Assembly (NCBI GenBank): GCA_003854985.1
Contig: RQOG01000146.1
Coordinates: 1 to 38,373, forward strand
Direction of reading: 5' to 3'
DNA: 38,373 nt
Source: Calditrichota bacterium
GTDB taxonomy: Bacteria > Calditrichota > Calditrichia > Calditrichales > Calditrichaceae
The position numbers and the translations under genes are program-made. A model generated the notes under the pieces. The model was not told the origin of the DNA and made no database searches. It worked only from the letters and a program-made list of their open reading frames with translations. Positions 16,986 to 23,809 of this stretch are shown one piece after another. Each line of letters opens with the position of its first letter. Within the stretch, counting starts at the first letter, position 1.

Positions 16986-17258
16986 CTAATTTAACCGCTC
17001 AGGCCGAAAATCAAACTTATCGGAAAATCTCCGGTTTCTCTGCGGATTACCGAGCTTGGCCACATTTTCCATTCCGTCATCTTTTTTGCCTAATGGCAGT
17101 TTCAGATCATTGGGCGAAGATGCGCCGCAGGAACCTTCTTTATGACCGCCATGCCCGTGTTTACATTTTTCCTTGATACCATGACGGCCAAAAAGTTTGC
17201 CTATGGATAACATGAATAAGGCTAAGCCAAATAATATCGGTACTATTAAGAACTCCAT
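16986..17258 (-). CDS. Small Cys/His-rich membrane protein, possibly NqrM-like
   Basis: I choose this minus-strand frame over an overlapping plus-strand one. It has a good ribosome site (GGAGT, 9 nt before the ATG) and reads as a real membrane protein: one N-terminal helix (MEFLIVPILFGLALFMLSIG), then KLFGRHGIKEKCKHGHGGHKEGSCG. The helix followed by a basic turn and a GSCG motif recalls NqrM/DUF539, a small factor thought to help deliver iron to the Na+-translocating NADH:quinone reductase. However, only two cysteines (C32 and C44) and a His-rich loop are present, against four cysteines in typical NqrM, so the family call is weak. The C-terminal 30 residues are basic and look disordered. There is no nqr or rnf gene in the window. 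Confidence 0.55.
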   Translation of the reverse strand: MEFLIVPILFGLALFMLSIGKLFGRHGIKEKCKHGHGGHKEGSCGASSPNDLKLPLGKKDDGMENVAKLGNPQRNRRFSDKFDFRPERLN

Positions 17259-17493
17259 CTATCGTTTACTCCAAAAATTATCACATTTCTTTATACCTAT
17301 AATGCACAATCGGCATATAATATTCCGCTGAGCGCATCGTAATATAACCAATAAAACAATTCAGCTCAAAAATTACCGTTATTCATAGGTTTTCCAATTT
17401 GCGGGGTTTGTATTAAATGCTTAATTTTTGGATTAAACAATTATATATAACAACGGATGCATTCACCTTTATAGCAGAATTGAGGAAATTGAA

Positions 17494-18462
17494 ATGGCTC
17501 CTAAAAAAATGAATAATCTTCTTCAGGCTATCGGCAATACGCCATTAGTACGTTTGAATTGTATTACAGAAGGCATAAAATCAGAAGTCTGGGCCAAACT
17601 TGAATTTATGAATCCCGGCGGCAGTATTAAGGACCGCATTGCGGTTTATATGGTGGAAAAAGCTGAAAAAGAAGGGCGGCTGAAACCCGGTAATATTATC
17701 CTTGAAAATTCTTCGGGAAATACCGCTATGGGTCTGGCGGTCGTCGCTTTGCACAAAGGTTACCGCTGCAAAATTGTTATCCGCGATACCACCAGCAGGG
17801 AAAAAATCCGTATGCTGGAAAATCTCGGAGCAGAGCTGATATTGGTAGACGCCAGTCTCCCGCCGGAAAACGAGAATACCTATAATAATTATGCCCGCAA
17901 ACTGGCGGCCGAAATGCCTGAATGCGTTTATATCGATCAGCATACTAATCTGGATAATAACGAAGCGCATTATAAAACAACAGGTCCGGAAATATGGGAG
18001 CAAATGGAAGGTAAAATCGATTATTTTGTCGCCGGTATTGGAACCGGGGGAACCATATGCGGCGCGGGAAAATATCTGAAAGAGAAAGATCCGAATATAA
18101 AAGTTATCGCCATCGATCCGGTGGGTTCGGTTTTTTATGATTACTTTAAAACCGGTAAACTTATTCGTCCGTCACGTTATAAAATTGAGGGACTGGGAGA
18201 TGAATTTATTTTAAAGACCACCCAGTTTGAATACATAGACGATATGATTCAGGTTAAGGATGAAACCGCGTTCGAATATACATTGAAATTAGCCAGGGAA
18301 GAAGGCATTGTGGCCGGAGGGTCAAGCGGCGCAGCTATTTACGGCGTCCTGAAACTGGCCTCAGAATTAAAAGAACCGGCCAGAATTGTAACCATTTTGC
18401 CTGATTCGGGTTATAAATATTTTTCGTCTATTTTTTCGGTGAATAAAATACAGAATGCTTAA
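17494..18462 (+). CDS. PLP-dependent cysteine synthase / cystathionine beta-synthase family enzyme
   Basis: The 322-residue fold-type II PLP enzyme has the cofactor lysine K46 in NPGGSIKDR, the substrate loop SSGNTA (73-78), the phosphate-binding GTGGT (183-187), and the pyridine-nitrogen serine in GGSSGA (about 278). The family makes cysteine from O-acetylserine and sulfide, or condenses serine and homocysteine. The wording of the substrate loop (ENSSGNTAMG instead of EPTSGNTGIG) and DPVGSVF place it in the CBS-like/'cysteine synthase family' branch common in FCB bacteria. It lacks C-terminal CBS domains. Substrate choice is unresolved. GAGG precedes the ATG. The gene overlaps murB by 8 nt, so the two are translationally coupled. 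Confidence 0.88.
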   Translation: MAPKKMNNLLQAIGNTPLVRLNCITEGIKSEVWAKLEFMNPGGSIKDRIAVYMVEKAEKEGRLKPGNIILENSSGNTAMGLAVVALHKGYRCKIVIRDTTSREKIRMLENLGAELILVDASLPPENENTYNNYARKLAAEMPECVYIDQHTNLDNNEAHYKTTGPEIWEQMEGKIDYFVAGIGTGGTICGAGKYLKEKDPNIKVIAIDPVGSVFYDYFKTGKLIRPSRYKIEGLGDEFILKTTQFEYIDDMIQVKDETAFEYTLKLAREEGIVAGGSSGAAIYGVLKLASELKEPARIVTILPDSGYKYFSSIFSVNKIQNA

Positions 18463-19504
18463 GCATTTAAAGGAATTGGGAGACCTTCTTAGGCAAAGCG
18501 GTTTGCCTGTTAAATATGACGAACCGCTTGCACCGTTTACCACGATCGGCGTCGGAGGACCTGCCGCTTTACTGGTTAATGTACAAACCGCTATACAATT
18601 AAAACAGGCGCTTGCCGCTGCCAGGCAGAAAGGTATCCCGGCGCTTGTTCTGGGCAAAGGCAGTAATCTTATTATTTCCGATGAAGGTTTCGAAGGATTA
18701 GCGATTATCAATAATTCCGCAGACTGGCAAATTGTGGCCGAAACGGATGTAAGTGATTTTTCGGGTTCGGTGCAGAGCCGTTACGAAAAAGCCCTGGGCG
18801 CTGCATTGCCGATGGACGACTATCTTAAACTAATGCAGATCAATGGTTCGGTTATTGTCCGGGCGGATTCTGGAATTAGAATTGCAGCTCTTTCTAAAGC
18901 TTTATACAAAAAGGGTATTGTCGGGCTGGAATGGTTTGCGGGAATTCCTTCCACCTTAGGCGGTGGGTTATACATGAATATGCATGGCGGACCTTTATTT
19001 CTTGGCGATTTGGTGGAGAAGGCTGTTTTGTTTGACGGCGAAAAGGAGCGGACAATTACCCGGGATGATTTTCATTTTGCCTATGATTACAGTATTCTGC
19101 ATGATACCAAAGAAACCGTGTTAACCGTCGATCTGAGACTATGGAAGGGACAAGTGAAATCAGCTTCGGAATTTGCAAAAAAATGGGCCAGGGAAAAGTC
19201 TATGCAGCCCCGTCATTCGGCAGGCTGTGTTTTTCAGAATTTAAGCCCGGAACAGCAAAGTCGCCTGAAAATTTCCACTTCTTCAACCGGATATGTCATT
19301 GATCGTTTATTGGGATTAAAGGGCAGGCAAAAAGGCGGTGCGGTGATTTCGCATAAACATGCCGCTTTCATAGAAAATGTTAACCAGGCGTCTGCCCGGG
19401 ATGTCTATGATTTAATCCGGCTGATCAGGGATGAAGCCAAGAAAAAGCTGGATTTGGATTTAAAACTGGAAATACAATTTATCGGTTCATTTAAAAGAGA
19501 TTAA
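18455..19504 (+). CDS. murB: UDP-N-acetylmuramate dehydrogenase (divergent)
   Basis: MurB reduces UDP-GlcNAc-enolpyruvate to UDP-MurNAc with NADPH and FAD in cytosolic peptidoglycan synthesis. The 349-residue protein shows the FAD domain (TTIGVGGPAALLV, GKGSN at 67-71, GIPSTLGGGLYMN at about 163-175) and the C-terminal domain with SAGCVFQN (255-262) and the catalytic glutamate in KLEIQFIG (E339). Three things are odd. The proton-donor serine position is Cys258. The usual Y-R-x-S element reads FAYDYS (208-213). About 35 extra residues (roughly 95-130) interrupt the FAD domain. The next gene is murA, 6 nt downstream, which supports the assignment. It could be a functional but diverged MurB. Confidence 0.85.
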   Translation: MLKHLKELGDLLRQSGLPVKYDEPLAPFTTIGVGGPAALLVNVQTAIQLKQALAAARQKGIPALVLGKGSNLIISDEGFEGLAIINNSADWQIVAETDVSDFSGSVQSRYEKALGAALPMDDYLKLMQINGSVIVRADSGIRIAALSKALYKKGIVGLEWFAGIPSTLGGGLYMNMHGGPLFLGDLVEKAVLFDGEKERTITRDDFHFAYDYSILHDTKETVLTVDLRLWKGQVKSASEFAKKWAREKSMQPRHSAGCVFQNLSPEQQSRLKISTSSTGYVIDRLLGLKGRQKGGAVISHKHAAFIENVNQASARDVYDLIRLIRDEAKKKLDLDLKLEIQFIGSFKRD

Positions 19505-19510
19505 AAAAAT

Positions 19511-20776
19511 ATGGCAAAATTTATCATTAAAGGCGGCAACCCTTTACGCGGCGAGATTACCGTCGCCGGTAATAAAAATGCGGCGCTGCCTGTCATCGCC
19601 GCCACGGCATTAACCGATCAGGAATGCCTGCTGGAAAATGTGCCCCGTATCCGTGATGTTCTGGTAATGCTGGAAATTTTGGAAAGCATCGGCAAAGAAG
19701 TACATTTTACGGACAAAAATACGGTAACCATCCGCGGCCATATCAAACGGTCGGCTTTGCAAAAATCCGAAACGGGACGCTTACGCGCTTCGATTCTTTA
19801 TCTTGGCGGATTACTGATGAAAACCGGAGAAGTATATCTTCCGCCGCCCGGCGGGTGTGTGATAGGCCGCAGAAAACTGGACAGTCATTTTGATGTTCTG
19901 GAATCATTCGGGGCTGAAATCCTGACGGATGATGACGGGTTTAAAGCGGTCATTAAAAAGCCGCAGCCGGCAGCTCTTTTTCTAAAAGAAGCGTCGGTAA
20001 CGGCCACGGAAAATGCCATGCTGATCGACGCCGCCGTCCCGGGAAAAACAATCATCGAAAATGCCGCCGCCGAACCTCATGTAACCGATTTGGGTTATGT
20101 TCTGCAAAAAATGGGAGCTAAAATCGATGGATTAGGAACAAACCGCCTTCTGATCAGCGGCCATAAAAACTTATCCGGCTTCCACCATCGTATTATGCCG
20201 GACCACATCGAGGCCGGCACATTTGCCATTGCCGCCGCCTGCACCGGAGGCGATCTGCTTATAAAAGACGCAGAAAAGGAACATCTTAAAATGACCCGGT
20301 TTTATCTCGAACAAATGGGCGTATCCATCAAGGACATTGAGAACAATATCATCCGGGTAAAACCCTCCATGCTGATCTCCAATATCAAAAAAATCCAGGT
20401 CGGCCTGTGGCCGGGTTTCCCGACCGATTTAATGAGTCCCATGATTGTATTGGCCACGCAGGCAACGGGTACCACTTTATGTCATGACTGGATGTATGAA
20501 TCGCGTATGTTTTTTGTGGATAAACTGATTTTAATGGGCGCAAATATCACCCAGTGTGATCCGCACCGTGTGCTGGTCAGCGGACCTACCCGTCTGCGCG
20601 GGCAGGAATTGAGCAGTCCTGATATCCGGGCCGGAATCGCTCTGGTTATCGCCGCTATGACCGCTTCGGGTAAAAGTGAAATTAATCAGGTGGAATTAGT
20701 CGATCGTGGTTATGAAGATATAGATGAACGGTTTAAAGCCGCGGGCGCCGATATCATAAGAGAAAGTGACGAATAA
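19511..20776 (+). CDS. murA: UDP-N-acetylglucosamine 1-carboxyvinyltransferase
   Basis: MurA transfers enolpyruvate from PEP to UDP-GlcNAc, the committed step of peptidoglycan synthesis. The 421-residue length is normal. Key residues are present: K22-N23 in the GNKNAALP opening, the catalytic Cys116 in the PGGCVIGRR loop (equivalent to E. coli Cys115, so fosfomycin sensitivity is expected), and the general base D306 in FPTDLMSP. The gene follows murB by 6 nt, giving two consecutive pathway steps in one transcript that also includes the upstream PLP enzyme. Confidence 0.96.
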   Translation: MAKFIIKGGNPLRGEITVAGNKNAALPVIAATALTDQECLLENVPRIRDVLVMLEILESIGKEVHFTDKNTVTIRGHIKRSALQKSETGRLRASILYLGGLLMKTGEVYLPPPGGCVIGRRKLDSHFDVLESFGAEILTDDDGFKAVIKKPQPAALFLKEASVTATENAMLIDAAVPGKTIIENAAAEPHVTDLGYVLQKMGAKIDGLGTNRLLISGHKNLSGFHHRIMPDHIEAGTFAIAAACTGGDLLIKDAEKEHLKMTRFYLEQMGVSIKDIENNIIRVKPSMLISNIKKIQVGLWPGFPTDLMSPMIVLATQATGTTLCHDWMYESRMFFVDKLILMGANITQCDPHRVLVSGPTRLRGQELSSPDIRAGIALVIAAMTASGKSEINQVELVDRGYEDIDERFKAAGADIIRESDE

Positions 20777-20801
20777 TTTTAGCCCGTAAAGGATAAAATT
20801 T

Positions 20802-21749
20802 CTGAGAAGCAAATTAACAAAACCGGCTATTTTCTTTTTCTTTTTAACCAGTCTGGTTATTCCGCCCTTGCTGGGTGATCCGGATTCGCTCAGCGCTCAA
20901 ATCTTGTTTGATATACGTATTCCCAGAATTTTGTTTTCACTGATGACCGGCGCCTGTCTGGCATTGATCGGAGCGGTATTTCAGGGATTATTAAGAAACG
21001 ATCTGGCTACGCCTTATACGCTGGGAGTTTCTTCGGGCGGTGCTTTAGGCGCGGTTATAGCCATCAAATTAGGATTGGTGCTTCAGATAGCCGGTTTCTC
21101 GTTGATTACTCTTTTTTCGATTTCGGGAAGCTTATTATCGATATTGATTATCTATATTATTGCCGGAAGACGGGGAGGCTTTTCGGGTTATGGATTGATT
21201 TTAGGCGGGGTAGCGGTCAGTCTGAGTTTTTCGGCGATCACCATGTTCATTCATTACCTGGCGGATTTCACCCAAACCTACCGTATGGTTCATTGGATGA
21301 TGGGCTCTCTTGCGATCCGGGGCTGGATTTATCCTGTTGTTTTATCTGTTATAACTCTGGCTGTTTTTATTTACTTTCAATATCATGTTAAAGCGTTTAA
21401 TATTCTGCTGGCCGGAAAGGAATTTGCCGTTAGCAAAGGCGTGGCCGTGGATAAACTGAGAAGCGCCAGTTTCATATTGGGTTCTCTGGTAATTGGTTAT
21501 ATCGTTTCCATCGCCGGTCCGATTGGTTTTGTAGGACTCGTTATTCCGCATATAATCCGTTTGTTGTTGGGGCCGGATCATAAAAGTCTGTTTCCTTATT
21601 GTATTCTGATGGGCGGCGCCTTTTTGGTATGGTGCGATACGCTGGCCCGCCTGATTATTTATCCGGCGGAGCTACCGGTCGGAATTCTAACCTCGTTAAT
21701 CGGCGGTCCGTTTTTTATTTTTCTGCTGATAAAAGGGAAAAAATTATAA
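20802..21749 (+). CDS. FecCD/BtuC-type ABC transporter permease (probable CTG start)
   Basis: This inner-membrane permease belongs to the family that imports siderophores, haem or cobalamin. Family motifs are PRILFSLMTGACLALIGAVF, QGLLRNDLATPYTLGVSSGG and GLVIPHIIRLLLGPDH. The first ATG/GTG/TTG in frame is TTG 20868, but starting there would delete the first helix. In-frame codons upstream encode exactly that helix (PAIFFFFLTSLVIPPLLGD). I therefore place the start at CTG 20802, 8 nt after an AAAGGA ribosome site (20788-20793), giving 315 residues, normal for the family. The frame is closed by a stop at 20787. No ATPase or binding-protein gene is adjacent. The gene is 25 nt after murA, and 16 nt separate its end from a convergent gene. 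Confidence 0.83.
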   Translation: MRSKLTKPAIFFFFLTSLVIPPLLGDPDSLSAQILFDIRIPRILFSLMTGACLALIGAVFQGLLRNDLATPYTLGVSSGGALGAVIAIKLGLVLQIAGFSLITLFSISGSLLSILIIYIIAGRRGGFSGYGLILGGVAVSLSFSAITMFIHYLADFTQTYRMVHWMMGSLAIRGWIYPVVLSVITLAVFIYFQYHVKAFNILLAGKEFAVSKGVAVDKLRSASFILGSLVIGYIVSIAGPIGFVGLVIPHIIRLLLGPDHKSLFPYCILMGGAFLVWCDTLARLIIYPAELPVGILTSLIGGPFFIFLLIKGKKL

Positions 21750-21765
21750 CTGAATATCGTAGCTG

Positions 21766-22590
21766 CTATTTGCAGTCGTATTGATAAAATTCTCCGTCTT
21801 TATCTTCGAGATAATATAACAGGCACTTTTTATGATCGGTTTCATCCCTTAAATAAATTTCTACTTTGTTTATGGGGTATCCGTATTTTGACGAAACCGA
21901 TCGGGCAAGGCTTAACATGTCGTTCCCGGCTATTTCCGCCGAAACGGCGACGCTCAGAGCCACCTGATAATTCTGCTCGTTTAACGAGATTATATATCCG
22001 GTCGATAAAACCGGAACAGGCAAATCAGCCATACCGATCGCTGGTAGTCCGACTTTGGTGAATAAATCATTTGATTCCGGTTTTAGAACCCGGATTTCAA
22101 CCTCACCCGGATAAACTTTTTTCTGGTATGCGGCGCCGGTTTTCTTTGCCTGATTCCGGGCTTTTTGCTCAGATTCATAAAATTCGTCCTCAAAAGTCAG
22201 ATAGATAACTTTATAGGTTTCTTTTTTATCAAAAAAAATGTTACCGCGAAAAGCAGGCATAATACTGTTGGCAAATGCTCTGGCCAGGCAGGTCCGGCAC
22301 AATTCTTTCGGACCGGCCATATCGCTGCGCACCCAGCCGGTTTTTCCTTCATCCGTTTTAACATGATACCAACCCGCCTTATTCTTTAAAATATATAGCG
22401 CATCGCCGTCTTTCATTTTGCCGATAATATCCGATTTTGTATGATGGCCGGCCCGCAAATTAACCTCTTCCTTTATTATGAAAGCCTTCGGGGACATCGA
22501 AACATGAGCGGCTGATTCCTCTTTTACAACAATTTCACTGGAACAGGCGGCAAGTAAAAAAATAAACAGGGATGAAAAAAACCGGCGCAT
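21766..22590 (-). CDS. SH3b-domain lipoprotein
   Basis: The 274-residue product has a signal and lipobox (LAAC, Cys at about 16). A bacterial SH3 domain follows at about residues 34-92: EEVNLRAGHHTKSDIIGKMKDG, GWYHVK and GKTGWVRSD. Such domains typically bind peptidoglycan or other cell-wall ligands. A CRTC motif (about 98-101) comes next, then a roughly 170-residue C-terminal domain of unknown type in which I see no catalytic motif. The strong ribosome site AAGGAGAG precedes the ATG. The protein is probably periplasmic or on the inner face of the outer membrane. It converges on the FecCD gene. Confidence 0.82.
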   Translation of the reverse strand: MRRFFSSLFIFLLAACSSEIVVKEESAAHVSMSPKAFIIKEEVNLRAGHHTKSDIIGKMKDGDALYILKNKAGWYHVKTDEGKTGWVRSDMAGPKELCRTCLARAFANSIMPAFRGNIFFDKKETYKVIYLTFEDEFYESEQKARNQAKKTGAAYQKKVYPGEVEIRVLKPESNDLFTKVGLPAIGMADLPVPVLSTGYIISLNEQNYQVALSVAVSAEIAGNDMLSLARSVSSKYGYPINKVEIYLRDETDHKKCLLYYLEDKDGEFYQYDCK

Positions 22591-22700
22591 AAATTTCTCT
22601 CCTTAATAATAAATAAAAGGCAAAAATATAAACGGACTGGTTATAATTCAAATACAATACGCCGGATTATATGCCTGATTTAAGCAGATTTTTTTTCAGC

Positions 22701-23009
22701 CTACCGGGCAAGAAAACGGGAAATAGCCATTTCTTCCTCCGCTTTCTCTTTCATACCTTTCTGAACATAAAGGCGGGAAAGCGCCATATGCGCCAACGGA
22801 TCGTTCCTGTTAATTTCGATCCATTTTTTCACGATTGGAATAGCTTCGTCAATTCTGCCCAGCCGGTTTAAGGATTCTGACAATCCGCTGTATGCCGGTT
22901 CTAAAAGGCTGTCCAGTTCCAGGGCTTTGCGGAAAAGTAAAATGGCTCTTTCGTAGCGGCGTTCGGCAAAGCGCTGAAAGCCTTTATTCAAAAAATCCTG
23001 TTTATTCAA
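22701..23009 (-). CDS. Small TPR-repeat protein
   Basis: The 102-residue cytosolic protein is made almost wholly of tetratricopeptide repeats: residues about 4-36 (GFQRFAERRYERAILLFRKALELD), 37-70 (PAYSGLSESLNRLGRIDEAI) and 71-100 (PLAHMALSRLYVQKGMKEKAEEE). TPRs are protein-protein interaction scaffolds, and nothing here shows the partner. The start is a TTG at 23009-23007, supported by AGGGGG 7 nt upstream. It is divergent from argR across a 215-nt AT-rich gap in which I see no clear site. Confidence 0.82.
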   Translation of the reverse strand: MNKQDFLNKGFQRFAERRYERAILLFRKALELDSLLEPAYSGLSESLNRLGRIDEAIPIVKKWIEINRNDPLAHMALSRLYVQKGMKEKAEEEMAISRFLAR

Positions 23010-23224
23010 TTCTATCCCCCTTACGAATTTTAAATGAAAACGCAGATTCAGGTTAAATTATTTTCATGACGAATATCTGACCGGTAAGAAATTGATTTTA
23101 TAATTTTCTTGTAATGAGAAGAAAAAATATCTAATTTTACACAGAATTTAGTAATAATATACAATACAATCGAAACCTGGATAATAATTGAAATTAAATA
23201 AAAACTAATTAAACAGGTGCAATT

Positions 23225-23668
23225 ATGCCGGCAAAACAAGCAAGACATTCAAAAATAAAAGAAGTCGTCACTGCAAAAGTTGTTTCCAGTCAGGAAGAGC
23301 TGCTTGATATTTTGAAAAATGAAGGATTTGACACCACACAGGCTACGCTATCCAGAGACTTGCATGAAATGGGTATAGTACGTGTTCCCCATGGCAGCAG
23401 TTTTAAATATGTGCTCCACCATGAAGATAATTCCGAAGCCATACGGCAAATTATCGGTATGGAAATTATCAGTGTGGACAACAATGAGTCTACGGTGGTC
23501 GTGAAAACAATGCCGGGCCGGGCCCAGGGCGTTGCCATCTATCTGGATAAACTGCATAATACCCATATCATCGGAACCGTGGCCGGCGATGATGCGATTA
23601 TCATTATTCCGGACAGGCATGCGCATACCGAAATTCTGGTGCAAAAAATTAAGGAAATTATGCATTAG
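23225..23668 (+). CDS. argR: Arginine repressor
   Basis: ArgR is a hexameric transcription factor that senses arginine and controls arginine biosynthesis or catabolism. The 147-residue protein has the N-terminal winged helix (SQEELLDILKNEGFDTTQAT followed by LSRDL, about 22-45) and the C-terminal oligomerisation/arginine-binding domain with TMPGRAQGVAIYLD (95-108) and GTVAGDDAI (117-125). The GDD acidic pair that contacts arginine is intact. No arg structural gene is in the window. The upstream region is AT-rich, but I could not find a convincing ARG box. The next gene is 141 nt downstream. Confidence 0.95.
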   Translation: MPAKQARHSKIKEVVTAKVVSSQEELLDILKNEGFDTTQATLSRDLHEMGIVRVPHGSSFKYVLHHEDNSEAIRQIIGMEIISVDNNESTVVVKTMPGRAQGVAIYLDKLHNTHIIGTVAGDDAIIIIPDRHAHTEILVQKIKEIMH

Positions 23669-23771
23669 AAATACGGAATAAATATTCAATTATTTTTAAG
23701 TGAAATTTTCATCCTGCCCTAATCGTTTATACAAAATTGCAGAGTGTATGAATTTTTGATACATTATATCG

Positions 23772-23800
23772 CCTTTTGTTTATGTAACGCAAACAAAAGG
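23772..23800 (+). promoter_or_regulatory. Perfect 10-bp hairpin just upstream of the radical SAM gene
   Basis: CCTTTTGTTT (23772-23781) and AAACAAAAGG (23791-23800) form a perfect 10-bp inverted repeat around a 9-nt loop. The repeat ends directly before the GAGG ribosome site and GTG start of the B12/radical SAM gene. No U-tract follows the 3' arm, so it is not an argR terminator. It is more likely an mRNA leader hairpin or a protein-binding operator. Confidence 0.55.
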
Positions 23801-23809
23801 TGAGGAAAC

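Noticed and set aside
16904..17176. Plus-strand 90-codon frame overlapping the small Cys/His membrane protein
   Set aside because: Its composition is unlike a real protein and it lacks a ribosome site, whereas the minus-strand frame has a helix, a structured loop and GGAGT before ATG.
23125..23224. Search for ARG boxes upstream of argR for autoregulation
   Set aside because: The region is AT-rich and gives only partial matches to the TGAAT-ATTCA type palindrome.
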